From positions 372,001 to 436,000 of the forward strand of contig MCGO01000005.1 in NCBI GenBank assembly GCA_002104985.1: a DNA stretch of 64,000 bases, given 5' to 3'. Shown in pieces: positions 1 to 11,221 of this stretch. The stretch's first letter is position 1, and the number at the start of each line of letters is the position of its first letter. The position numbers and the translations under genes are program-made. This stretch comes from Rhizoclosmatium globosum (taxonomy: Eukaryota; Chytridiomycota; Chytridiomycetes; Chytridiales; Chytriomycetaceae). The notes under the pieces are model-generated. The model was not told the origin of the DNA, searched no databases, and was given only the letters and a program-made list of their open reading frames with translations.

Positions 1-2
1 CG

Positions 3-1025
3 AACCTTCCAATGACTGTTCCTCGCATCACTCTTATATTTGGTCCCATCTGCCGTGGCGAACCTGATGACTGCGTGATGCATGTAATCAAGGAATTGTA
101 CGATTCTGTTGACGGCAACAGCGTCTACCCATTCGGCGTAATCCAAATCCGTCCCCAAGACCAAAGAATCCAGACAAACATGATTGAAACAGGTTTCACC
201 TTTCCCTGGTTACTATGTACTTAAAACTTACAAAAATTCCGGACAGCCCTTGGTCCCCGCCCAAGTTACATTGGTCCAAAACAAAACCCAGAATCTCGCT
301 TCGAAGAATGGACTCACGTTCTTGACACGCTTGTTGACAAGGAACTCACCGCCGTCGCGTCTCTCCGCTACCACTGCACCCTCCTCGAATCTTCCTTCAG
401 CTCATCTCCACAACGTCCAAGCGGTGCTTTGACGCGTATCCGTGCAAAGATTGAAAGAGCCCGTGCTGTTTGTAATGCAAGTATGGCTGAAGATGGCAAG
501 TCGTTTTTGTTGACGCGGTTGCATCCGAATGATTTTGAAGGAATCGCGTATGCCAATGAAGATAGTGACGACGACGACGACGACGATGAAGATGGTGACG
601 GTGAAGGTGTCACTGCTGGTGGCCAACAAGCACAGTTTGAGTTTTTGATGACTGTTATGCTTGGAGTGCTTGGCCCCATGTTTGAAGCTCAATCCCATCA
701 GGGAGGTATGGAAGATGATGGTGAAGCAAGAGGAACGGTTGATAATCTGGTTGGCAATATTCGTACGCTTTCTGCTCTAGGTGGGCTTGGATCTGGTGGA
801 CGTCTTCGTATTGGCCCAGACGGCGTTCGTTTCTTTCCGCATGGTCAAGAACCTGACGACGATGTGAACATTAACGACAACAAAAACGATGACGGTGGAG
901 GAGGAGAAGTGCAGGATGGTGAGCAAGCAAGCTCTGTGAATGTGTTGGCTGTGGAGAGCGGAGATGGATCTAATTCGAAGCGCATGAAGCAATCCAAAGA
1001 AAGTGACAGCGAAGAAGACGCGTAG
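3..1025 (+). CDS. Unidentified protein with acidic C-terminus (5' partial)
   Basis: Open from the window edge. Best model: exon 3-192, a 54-nt intron 193-246 (donor GTTTCA, acceptor GGACAG), exon 247-1025; the join is in frame (ETALGPRPSYIGPK). The middle reads RFEEWTHVLDTLVDKELTAV, then a basic stretch with RIRAKIERARAVC. The C-terminal third is low complexity: a long Asp run near 565-590, Gly/Asp-rich segments, and a lysine/serine tail ending DSEEDA that could be a nuclear signal. I do not recognise the family. The donor is weak, but GTTT donors recur in this window (first chitinase, RPGRIP1L). The N-terminus lies outside the window. Confidence is good that 3' coding sequence is here and moderate for the splice. 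Confidence 0.55.
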
Positions 1026-1252
1026 GCGGCATGGACGGATTGTTCGTTTTTGCTTTACTTGCTGACCAATGAACACAAACGAATTTGGCTTGAGAAATCA
1101 CGTGACACGTTGCATCCAAATTTGATGACCTGACTGCCTGGCTGACCCACCACGTGCTGGTCATACCCACACCATCACGAGATCTGCTTTCCTGAATCGA
1201 TACAAAAGGCAATCGAGATTGCTCGAGACTTCCCCCTGTGTCCTCTCCGATA

Positions 1253-3275
1253 ATGCTTGTGCAGACAGTTCTCTCGATTCTTGCAGGATCACTTTCCTTG
1301 GTTCAGGCTGCTCCAACAAAGAGAGCTGGTCCTCAAAGAGTGATTGGTTACCATGGTGAGTAGTTCAACTGTCTCTTAAGCCTTCCAACCACTTTACCTT
1401 CAGAGTCATGGTACTACTACGACAATGGGAACACGCCATTCCAAATCCCAACATCCATTGGAAGCAAGTACACTCACATCAACTATGCTTTCGCCACTAT
1501 CGCCTACCACCCAAAGACTGACCAGGTTTATCTCACTAACCCTCCATCAATAATCACATCTCTAATTTAAAATAACTCAGTTCTACGTTGGTTTCACTGA
1601 CTCCAACGCCGACTACCAAGACTGTGTTGGTACTTCTTGCCCAACTGAATGTATCCCACTTCCAAGCACCGCCAAGACCTGTGCCGCCGGAAAAGTCGCC
1701 ATGGTCCCATACATTGGCGCAGCCGGTGCCTGTCCTGACACCACCTGTCACAACCCTTCTGGCGCCCCTGGAGCCCCAAGAGTCCCCCAGTGTGAATCCG
1801 TCTTGGACTTCAACAACGCCGGTGTCTCCGACGCGAACGGAAACCCCGTCATGTGTGGAAACTACGCATACGTCCTCAACAAGGTCAAAAAGACGAACCC
1901 GAACTTGAAGTTTTTGATTTCGATTGGAGGTTGGTATGACTCCAACTTGTTCTCTGCTGCCACGGAAGACAATTACATTGACAAGTTTGTCACTTCGATT
2001 GTCAAGTTTGTCCAGTTCTTTGGGTTTGACGGTGTCGACTTTGACTGGGAATACCCTGGATGGGAACACGGAAGTGAGCCTCCTTTCCCTGGCGGCGCTG
2101 CTGGAACAGGTACCTCTGAGGACACCGTGGACTGCTCAAAAACCACTTGTGCTTACGCTGGTCGTACCAACGACAAGGCTAAGTTCACCAACATGGTCAA
2201 CAAGGTCCGTGCTGCGTTCACTGCAGCTGGAAAGACCCCTTCCGGCTCCAACTACTTGATTTCCATGGCGGCTCCAGCTGGTGCCGATAAGATGAACAAG
2301 TTGGACATTGCTGCTATTTGCAAGGCTCTCGACTACATCAACATTATGACTTACGACATTCACGGAGACTGGGAAACCAACACCAACCACCAAGCCGCAT
2401 TGTACGATGACACTCCACCACAGTACCAAAGCACCAACGGTGTCCCAATGACTTCTGTCGACTACGCCGTCAGCTACTGGATCAACAACGGATGTCCAGC
2501 AAACCAAGTCGTTATCGGCTTGCCATTCTACGCGCACGGTTGGAGTGGAGTTGCAGACGGAGGTTCCAACGGACTCTTCCAAAAGGGAACTGGAATCACC
2601 CCCAACCCAGACAGTGCATTCAACTACGGAAAACTCAAGGCTGATTCTACCATTCAAGAGTTCTGGGACGTTGCAGCACAAGCCAGTTACGGATATTCCG
2701 CGTCTACTCAAAAGTTTTACACGTACGATAACGCGCAAGCTATCAGTGTCAAGGTTGGGTACTCTAACCAGAGAGGACTTGGTGGATTCATGGTCTGGCC
2801 TATTGACGGTGACGACGCGAATGGAACTTTGTTGAGCGCTGTGGTTGGTCCTGGTACTACTCCACAGCCACCACCATCTTCCACTAGTGCTGCTGTTAAG
2901 ACGACTACTGCTGCCGTTCAAACAACCACAACCTCTACGACCACTACCACTACCACAACCACCACAACCACAACCACCGTCGCTGTCCAACCATCTACCA
3001 CAACTGCACCTGTTCAGATCACTACAACCACCGCAGTGGTTGTTAAGACCACCACTACAGCTCCAGTTAAGACTACTACCGCTCCAGTAAAGACAACCAC
3101 TGCTGCCGTTGTTAAGACAACCACCGCCGCTGTCAAAACTACCGCTGCTGCTGGTGGTTACGTTGCCGGTCAAGCTTGTACTACTTACGGAGCTTGGGCT
3201 TGTAGCAACTCGCTTATTTGCAGCTACAGCCCAACTCTTGTTTGGGTCCAAGTCGGTACTGTCGCTTCCTGCTAA
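1253..3275 (+). CDS. Secreted GH18 chitinase with Thr-rich linker and C-terminal Cys module
   Basis: Exons 1253-1355, 1404-1525, 1581-3275, all joins in frame. The ATG opens a hydrophobic signal peptide (MLVQTVLSILAGSLSLVQA). The GH18 barrel follows with YTHINYAFATI, SIGGWYDSNLF and the catalytic motif DGVDFDWEYPG, whose final Glu is the general acid of the family; it also has MTYDIHGDWE and a late GLGGFMVWPIDGDD. After the barrel comes a Thr/Pro/Val-rich linker of about 110 residues, probably O-glycosylated. A roughly 40-residue Cys module (GQACTTYGAWACSN) ends the protein and resembles a small chitin-binding domain; the same module ends the GH18 protein at 39254-41380. Predicted to cleave chitin outside the cell or in wall remodelling. 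GH18 assignment is firm; the binding-module family is inferred. Confidence 0.93.
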
Positions 3276-3515
3276 GTGTGTTAGGGTGTTCGATATTCCT
3301 GTGTTCAAAACAGGCTCTATGATTTTTAAACTTTGAAGTGTGCTTATACGACAAATAAAGTAGAAACGATTGTCAGTATTAATGATAGCTTTACATAGTG
3401 TCATAACACACTGATTCAATTACTATTATACGTATAACAAATGACAGCAGATGATTGGCAAATAATGTTTTTCAACTCCCCAAAATACGATAAAGTACAA
3501 AAACAAAAAAAAATC

Positions 3516-6500
3516 TCAATGCGCCTCATCCTCAACAGCAGGACAAGAAACATTCGCATTCGCGTCATAAGTGACAACGCGCTCATCAACGATAGCAGCC
3601 TTATGCATCGCTACAGCTTCTGGATGGATCAGATATACCTTGATTTCAGGAGGGCTTCGGGAGATGTCTGCAACGAGGACCACAGGAATACGATCAAAGA
3701 TTCGAATCTTCTGTGTAATAGTTGAGGATGGATCCATATCAGATCTCTTTCGTGACTTTCGCGCCGTGTTGGGCGTTCCACTTTGATTTCCATTATGGCG
3801 ACCTCCATGTTTCGGTGCGGGTGTACTAGGTGCAGTCTGTTGTTGCTGTTGTTGCAATTGCTGTTGCTGTTGCAACTTCTTGGCTTCCTCGGCCTTCTTT
3901 TTCAGAAGTGCTGCAGGTCCTCCGACAACCGCAACAGTCCCAGTCTCATCAGTTTCCCATCCGCTCTCATCGTCGTCCTCAACAATGTCATCGACAACCA
4001 AAACATCGTTCTTCTTCTCGTCTTCAACCTTGAGTCCTTCCAACGCTTTTGTCACAACATCCACGGTTTGGAAGTATCCACGTTTCCAGTACACGCTCAA
4101 AACGCGACCTCCAGATTTGCCATCTTCTTCGAACCGTTTCTCCTCCTTCTCAAAACTGCATCCAAACAAGCTGTCACAGTCTTCAACCCAACACCGCTTC
4201 TCAACTCCATATCGCTCCACGATCACATCAAAACTACGTTCAGCGACTTTATACACAAGAGCTTCCACAAGGACTCCTCGGACTTTCTTTCCAAAGAGTC
4301 CTTCAAGTCCAGAGAGTGGCACTCCTCGTGATGGAGTCTGCGCAAGTGTGTTGAGGTATACAGAGAGGTACAAGCGTTGCGACGCGTCTTGTGCGTCCTT
4401 TGAGCTGAACTTTCGGGAATTACACGTTTGTGCAAAGAATCCAACTGCTTCGGTGTCATGTGGCTCAATGGGGGGTGTAATGCCCGATAGTGCTGCCTCC
4501 AACTGACGGTGTACTACCAAGTCACAATATCGCCGAATGGGGGAAGTAAAGTGGGTATACAATGGAACGTTCAAGGCATAATGACCCCATAATGGGCTGT
4601 CGAGAAGACCCGTGCAAAAGTATTTGGCGCGTTGCATGGGTTTAATCGCGAGCTGGCGAAGCACATTTTGCACATCGTCTGACTCGATTGCATCAAAAGA
4701 CGCCTGGAATGATTGAGAAGTAGATGCGTCGATTTCGTACCCGATTTCGGCTGCAAATTCCAAAAACTGTTTCAGAGGACGAGGCTTTGGTGGCTCGTGA
4801 CGACGAAGGATCGCGGAGGAAGGGAATGTCTGGCTAATTTTCTTGGCTACAGACATGTTCGCGAGGAGCATAAACTAAAATTGAACAGATCAGTGACTCA
4901 TTTCCATACAAACAAAGCCATACCTCTTCAATCATACGATTACTATCCTTCAATTCATAAACTCCTGTATTAATGGGATTGCCATTCTCATCAAGCGTGA
5001 ACCACAGCTTGAAGCTGTTGATTGACAATGCACCTCCTTCATATCGTCGATCCCTCAGTTTTTTACTGAATTTATACATTTTCAGTGTGTCCTTACGAAT
5101 GTCTTCAATTGTGTATCCACCCGTGATTTCGACTGGAGGGAGACCGTCCCAATTTTTCCCTTCAATCAAGGCCTGAGCATGGTCATAACTGAGTTTTGCA
5201 CACGACTTGATAACAGACTTTCCAAACCACGGTTCCTGTACCGGGTTGGCATTACTGTCCATAATCCAAGTAACTGAAAATGCAAGTCGCTCTACTCCTG
5301 GATTTAAACTACAAAGCTCTTCACATAGCAATCGAGGAAGCATGGGAATAGCCTTTTGAATCAAGTAAACAGTTGTCGATCGATTCTGGGCTTCCTTGTC
5401 CAGCTCATTTCCAGCTTTCACGAAATGAGATACGTCAGCAATGTGGACGCCGACTTCGTAGTTTCCATTCTCAAGGGGAACAATGCTCAAAGCATCGTCC
5501 AAATCACGCGCAGTTAATGGATCGACAGTGAAGATACGAGTCGATCGAAAGTCTCTTCGGATCGCGTATTCAGATTCAGGGATAGTCCAAGGCTTGAAAA
5601 GAGAGAAAAAATTAGCTACATCAGCAGTTGAGTATAAACTTACAGTTGGTGGCAGACAACTCAACACTTCTTCAGAGAAATCGCTCCAAACGATTCCGTT
5701 CTCCAACAGTAAACTCTCACTTTCGACAGGAATTTCGCCCATTATTCCCATTTTGCCGCCGACTTTGCCGTATGGATACTGGCAGTGAGCAGGCCACTTT
5801 GAGATGGAAAGCTTCCAGAGAGTTGTGTCGTACTCATTAGGGTTCTTCAAGAATTCTGAGGGGACATGCTCGACAGGAACTACGACGAAGGGAACGCGTT
5901 GATCATTCTGCGTTCCGATTAGATATGGGTAAACGAGGAGGTTGCAAATACTCACGGGACGGAACCAAATGGTATTGACTGAGCTGCTGACAGGGCCGCC
6001 TGCCGATAGCACGGTTCGCTTTTGTGAAGGATTTTCCACACTTAAGGTTCCAATAACCATGTGCGCCTCCTTGCGGTCCAAGATGGACACAACTTTTCCA
6101 AAAATGCGATCACTTTCGGCTGTATAAAGATAAATAAGTCAGAAACAGAGAAGCATTTACCAAAAGAAAAAATCATACCTTTAGTTTCATCCAAAACCTC
6201 CTTTCCACGCTCTCCATCACCTAGGCCTCCATCTTCCTCCTCAACCATAACTCCACGGCGTCGTTCATCCTCCATTTTCATTTTTCGATCTTTCTCGCCA
6301 TCTTCGCGTTCCATTTCACGACGCAATTCATCACCCGTGAGAATCTGAACGACAACCATATCACCGTCGAACGCACGGTTCCGCTTGTATTTTCCAGGAA
6401 TATAAATATCGTCAGGGAAACCTTCTGCTGTCACGTAGGCATCGAAGAATGACTTTTTGTTGATGCGGAGGAGTCCTTGGTGTAGTGTTTTCGCGGCAAG

Positions 6501-7820
6501 GCCCTTTTCGACTTGATCAAGAGGCATATAACTGTGTAATATTGGATTATCAGCGAAGAGCAATAGAAACACGAAAGCAAGGATACTCAACTCATCAAAG
6601 ACGTTTCGACGCGAGCCTCCTGGAGTACCGTTATTGCCTCCAGGTGTATTTCTGTTATCATTCCTTCTACCATATCCATGGCCACCGGGAGTTTTGAACG
6701 GTGTTGAGGGATTGTTGGATGAATTGAATGAAGGTGTGTGAGGTGGAGCCTGAGATTGGGCGGAAGAGTCTTGATTACTAAATTGATGATTTCGAGGAGT
6801 TTCCTGGTGCTTGTTACTCCTTTCATTTCTTCCGCGGCGGGGACTGTTGGAATCCTGGACAGGAGTCGAAATCGCAGCGATAAGTCCTGCGGCAGCTGAC
6901 TGGTTGGGGACTGAATTGTTACTAGTCGCTGCATTCGCAGTAGCAGCAGCAGCTTGTTCCTTATCGCGGCGCTGCCGTCTGTTCAATGGCTTGTCGCCTT
7001 CGGGGTATGGGCTCACACGACGAGCACCAGATCCAGAACGTCCATCAGAGGCTGGATTCTCCTTGCGTCTCCAAGATGCGGCTGAATCAGCCGACTCAGG
7101 GCGAGTAGGCGGAGACGCGTGCAATTCACTTCCCCGCAGATTATCCTTCTTATCTCTGTTTCTGTGACGCCCTCTATTTGTTGATGAAGAGGCCGACGGA
7201 GTTGTTTGCTGTTGCTGGAACACGTGTTGTTGGGCGGGTTGTTGTTGTTGAAGGGAGGGTTGATTGAGCAAGACTGGAGCACTCTTCTGGTGTCTAGGAG
7301 TACGCTGCTGAGCCCCAGACGCGTCCAATGTGTTTGAAGGAGGACCTTGAGGTTGCGGCTGGTTCTGTTGCCGTTTCCCCTTCGAAGTGTTTTGATTTTG
7401 AGGCAACGACGCGGCTGCATCCGATTGACCCGACGACAGAGACGCAACAAAGGCGGCCCGAGCAGCAGCCGACGGGTCTGTTGGGACCGAGGTGGTTGGC
7501 AGACGAGGCGTCCACTTGACTGCGGGTGCGTACGGGGCTGCCGACTGAGGGTGGTGTTTTGGCTGTGACTGCGACTGCGACTGCGAGCGAGGTTGTTGCT
7601 GTGTCTGTGTCGTTGTCTGTTGCGATGGTGGATCCACACTTGGTTGAAGTTCCTGTGGCAAAGTCGTCTTTGTCTTTGCCTTGCGCACTCGCCCCTTCTT
7701 TGCTCCTAAGGTGGCATTGGCGTTGGTATTTGCGTTGGCGCTTGAACTAGAGCCCGTGTTTCCAGGTGGCCCAGGCTGCAGCGAGGCAAAGTCAATGACT
7801 TCGGTGTCGTCGTCTGCCAT
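3516..7820 (-). CDS. SSD1: SSD1/DIS3L2-family RNB-domain protein
   Basis: Six exons (7820-6592, 6531-6179, 6119-5956, 5907-5644, 5592-4924, 4874-3516), about 1345 aa. The first 400 residues are disordered and rich in Gln, Pro, Ser and Asn. Cold-shock-type domains follow (GLLRINKKSFFDAYV, YKRNRAFDGDMVVVQIL), then the RNB domain with FTVDPLTARDLDDAL near residues 694-703, and FTSPIRRYCDLVVHRQL. Yeast Ssd1 is a catalytically dead RNA-binding translational regulator, whereas DIS3L2 is a 3'-5' exoribonuclease acting on uridylated RNA. Here the four catalytic aspartates (D, +6, +8, +9) are all present, so it may be active. No PIN domain, so it is not DIS3. The C-terminus carries a polyQ run and a conserved-looking tail. 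Exon 1 to 2 uses a GTTGAG donor, supported by restoration of FDDYMP. Confidence 0.92.
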
Positions 7821-7930
7821 CTCAATCGCGATTGGCAAACAAATTGTGGAAGGCCGCTGCAAGTGGTCCAGTTTCCTTCTCTCATTTATTTCAAATCATT
7901 TACATTGTATTATTAAATAGATCAGATCAG

Positions 7931-8236
7931 TTATTTGGAAGATACGGGGCGTGAAGGCGGCGTCATCAAATACTGTGCCGTGAATGCCGCAGCCAATACT
8001 ACAACCGTAACCTTGGCCACCCACCATACAGTCCGAATTGTCGACCTTACAATTCCTATAACCATCCGAACCAACAACAAGACCACAACCACAATAACAG
8101 CCTGGATTTGCCAATCCAACGAAGAGAAACCTCGTCCCAATCCTTGTATGCTCACAGCTGCTTGTATTTGATGTAATTGTGCTCGAATAGTGTCCAGGGA
8201 CCGAGCTTGTTGCAACAGTGCTTGGATTGCATCCAT
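7931..8236 (-). CDS. Small membrane protein, unknown
   Basis: A 101-residue single-exon frame starting MDAIQALLQQARSLD. A short amphipathic N-terminal half is followed by a strong hydrophobic segment (IQAVIVVVVLLLVRMVIGIV), then a basic/aromatic loop with TVWW and a second, shorter hydrophobic segment (VVVLAAAFTAQYL). It is probably a two-span membrane protein. The layout loosely recalls fungal Apq12 proteins of the nuclear envelope/ER, but no diagnostic motif was seen. In-frame codons extend upstream to 8350 without an obviously better start; this Met was chosen because the region before it is basic and untypical. It lies 110 bp upstream of the SSD1-family gene on the same strand. Confidence 0.55.
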   Translation of the reverse strand: MDAIQALLQQARSLDTIRAQLHQIQAAVSIQGLGRGFSSLDWQIQAVIVVVVLLLVRMVIGIVRSTIRTVWWVAKVTVVVLAAAFTAQYLMTPPSRPVSSK

Positions 8237-8391
8237 CTGTAGAGAAGGAGAGAACAGATAAATCTGTTTCTTAAAGCTCTTTCGAATACTATATGCACGC
8301 CTTAAAAACGCAAATTGGCAGAATGGTTGATTGAAACGTTTTATTGACATTAAACTTTCAAAACTTTTGGCTAATAATACTGAACTAAAAT

Positions 8392-10401
8392 TCAGAAATT
8401 TACAGAATCTTTCGACTTATCATTTGTATTCCTTCCATCTGTGCTCCTTCCATTTGTACTCCTTCCAGTGGTTGCATTTGCTGACGACACCACAAGACTG
8501 TTCAAAGTGGTGTTATTATTGAATTCAGCAGTTAGTTTAGTTAAAATGGGGCTGAGACAGTGACTTGGAGGTATAGAAGGGTCCACAGAAGCAGTACCCG
8601 TGCTTTTTGGACTTTTTTTGGAAAAGGCTTGAAACCATTGCTTCATCAGCAGAGGCTCGAGGTCATCCATTGTTGAGTCCCAAGGCGGCAAATCGGCAGA
8701 ATCATCTTCAAGCTCTGGGAATAATGACGGTGTTTCGGAATATGGGAGTGAAGCCACCGTTTCTCGTCCCACCATGTCAATGTTTCCAAAAATCAGGTCT
8801 GCGTATCGGATAATGTATTCGCCACCCTCTTTTGCAGTGACGAATACACAAAGAGCAAGATTTTTAGCAGTCATCATGTTTGTACTTGCTTTGTCAGCAA
8901 CGCGTTGTAAATGCAAGACAAAGTACGAAAATGTGTGGAGGTGTTCGCGAGAAGGACAGTTTTGTTCAATTTCGAATTGAATCTTCTCAATGGTTTCTGG
9001 GTTTGGCGGACTGTTTTTATTTGCTGTAACTCTCTGTTAGATATGTTCCTAGAATGCAAAAACGACTGACCAACCGCAATTGAGTCAAGTTTGTCCCAAA
9101 AGCCACTTGGAACGAACTCTCCTTTAACTGAAGATAAAAAGTTTTTCAAAAGACTTGCAATTGTTGCGGGTGTTTCGTTATCCAACGCGACAGGAAACCC
9201 AATCGTACTCAAAAGTCCATCACCGTCCCATAATCCGACACCATGTCTTGATTCTTCAAACTTGAATGATATTATTGAACTATTGATGGAAGATCTTGAA
9301 CTGTCGCTACTTTTAAGTGAATCGTGTTCTCTGTCCATTTGCAGCAATTTGGAAGAATGCGAGCTTGTTGAGCCGCTCGTTGCAATTAGGGAGAAATTTG
9401 TTTGATCTGAGGTCTTTTTTTGACGCAAATGGGGCCACTCCTTCAACGGGTGATTTGATGAAACTTCTTTTGTTCTTGAGTAACAGAAAACGGACGACGC
9501 AAAATACTTTGCTCCCGAGAGAAAGTCTTTCTGACAGATTTTTTCCGGCTTAGTGCTGAACGTCTGCTTTGATATGTTTCCTTGAATTTAAGCGCCCACT
9601 CTTTGACTCGCTTTTGACTTCCTGGAACGCGGTATATTCCTTCAGTATTCAGCAGTTTCTTACGTTCAAGGTATTCAACGCATTGGACAACTATATCTGG
9701 AATACCATTCTTGCAACCTAAAGAGGAGGCTTGCTGAATTGTGGTGTTAAAGATAGGTCCCTCGAGGTCAACACTTGAGTGCTTTGTTGACGAAGGCCGA
9801 GTTGGGCGTAAATCATTGGTTTTCATATTTGTATGTGATCGTGATTTTGAGCCAGTAAATGCATTGGCGACAAGTTGCGAAAAGGACTGTTGGTGGGAGC
9901 GTCGGTTGACTTGAAGTTGTGAGCTTGAACTGTTGTTACTTGAAGAGGATGAGTGAAGACTGGTAGGTGAGGCCGTGCCATTTTTTCTCTTGCTGACAGT
10001 GTTCTCCGCACTGTGACAACATATTCAGGCCCCTTTTACAGAAATAACTACTCACATGTCTTGATCATTTTTCAATTGATGGGATGTACTTTTGTGAAAG
10101 CCAGTAATGTCTTGAAAAACGACTTCGTCGAAGATAATGTCTCTGATGTGGACAGAGGAAGATTAAGAGAACGTCTGCGGACTTGAGGTTCTGAAGCTTC
10201 TACTGGGACAGAAGTTGCTTGGTGGGTTTGGGTGTGGAGTAAAATATTGAGCTGTCTGCGATGAAGCGAAGGAGAACTCTGGTTGCTCTGCACGGGTTGT
10301 GCAGAACCGAGAAATGTAGACGGAGACGCCACTGTATAAGAGAGTGTTGTACTCTTTTCCTTTTTGTGTGCTATTGGAGTCGAAGACTTATGGCTGGCCA
10401 T
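8392..10401 (-). CDS. RhoGAP-domain protein
   Basis: Best model: exons 10401-10173, 10140-10056, 10010-9508, 9466-9071, 9023-8392, about 614 aa. The N-terminal third is Ser/Gln-rich and disordered. The RhoGAP domain begins GIPDIVVQCVEYLERKKLL and contains NTEGIYRVPGSQKRV, whose Arg in GIYRVPG matches the arginine finger. A Ser/Lys-rich insertion of about 100 residues follows, then the second half of the domain (TPATIASLLKNFLS, then HLQRVADKASTNMMTAKNLA). RhoGAPs switch off Rho/Rac/Cdc42 GTPases by speeding GTP hydrolysis. Introns 10141-10172 (32 nt) and 9467-9507 (41 nt) are the least certain, because both competing frames stay open there; the last intron (donor GTCAGT) is convincing. The inserted loop inside the GAP domain is unusual. 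Confidence 0.82.
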
Positions 10402-10816
10402 TGTGAGTTCTTGAAAATTCGATGACTGTGTCCAGTATTTTAAGAAAAAAGGTAAGACAAACTATAAATAGCGTTCGTTGGTAAAGTCAAATAGGAGCTC
10501 CGAGCAAAAGAGTTTCCAGTGGCGCAAGCACTTTTTCCGAATTCAAGCCGGTTAAATTGTGTCAATACTGTTCTTTCGTTATACCTTTTGGGAAAGACCA
10601 ACAAAGAACGAAGACAAAGGATGGAGCAGTTAAGTAATAATCTCATAGACTTTTAGTTTCATCAAACATGGTCTTCTTGGCCTTACACAAGCCACAGATT
10701 TTATGAACCATCTCTCATCACAAGAACAAGTCAAAAACTTGGTGAACGACGCAAACAACATAATTGTACCACTTCAATACGGTTAGGGATTTGTTGGAGA
10801 ATTGGAAAGGCAAAGC
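10402..10816. other. Non-coding interval 5' of the RhoGAP gene
   Basis: About 415 bases between the RhoGAP start and the tRNA-like element. Short open frames exist on both strands but show no family signal or codon continuity. Presumably promoter/5' UTR of the minus-strand RhoGAP gene; nothing else recognised. Confidence 0.5.
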
Positions 10817-10889
10817 TGGAGGAGAAGGGCATTGATCCCTTTGCCTCTCGCATGCAAAGCGAGCGCTCTACCATATGAGCTACACCCCA
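10817..10889 (-). tRNA. tRNA-Ala(UGC)-like, possibly a pseudogene
   Basis: On the minus strand a cloverleaf-like sequence shows a D arm GCTC-ATATGGTA-GAGC, an anticodon arm CTCGC-TTTGCAT-GCGAG (anticodon TGC), a short variable loop, a T arm AAGGG-ATCAATG-CCCTT and a 3' discriminator A. D and anticodon arms are perfect and match eukaryotic tRNA-Ala. The acceptor stem pairs poorly (about five of seven positions), T54 is replaced by A so the B box is altered, and no run of four or more T follows within about 35 bases as expected for a Pol III terminator. It is either a degenerate gene or a tRNA-derived relic. Confidence 0.6.
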
Positions 10890-11221
10890 GTTGTCTGGCT
10901 GCAGTGCATATTAATAATCATATTTCATACCTGTAAGTTTTAATGGAGAACAGGTTTGGCTGTCTTCCTTTTGTCCCTACGGTCACTGGATGTATTTTCT
11001 TATCATTGTGTGAGACTCCAAGATCTTCGAGGTATTCATTTCACAATGTCAAGCTTGTAGGATTTTTGCATTTACTTACGGGTAGGAATTAATTAAAAGA
11101 GCAGTATTAGAAGTATGGAAAGGTGGAAGCCAACAGAAGATCTTTCAAGTACTGCTGAGTGTCCTTTAACAATCTTTTAACATCGCTCTTTCTTTTATTT
11201 ATAGAAATTACTCAAAAAACA
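10890..11221. other. Non-coding interval before the Bet1 gene
   Basis: About 330 bases of AT-rich sequence with no credible coding frame. It ends in a pyrimidine-rich stretch and TTTATAG shortly before the Bet1 ATG, which could be a 5'-UTR splice acceptor. Probably the Bet1 promoter and leader. Confidence 0.45.

Noticed and set aside
1..205. Minus-strand frame reading LVLGTDLDYAEWVDAV, reminiscent of a GH18 active site.
   Set aside because: The motif lacks the first Asp and has Ala where the catalytic Glu should be; the plus-strand reading continues in frame through a splice into clear coding sequence.
2136..3419. 427-codon minus-strand frame antisense to the first chitinase.
   Set aside because: It is the complement of GH18 and Thr-linker codons; composition (Gly/Ser/Cys runs) follows from that and no family fits.
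3839..3873. CAA/CAG trinucleotide run considered as a microsatellite locus.
   Set aside because: It is the polyQ segment in the SSD1-family coding sequence and needs no separate explanation.
10440..10646. 68-codon minus-strand frame upstream of the RhoGAP gene.
   Set aside because: No domain and no codon bias; ordinary chance frame.
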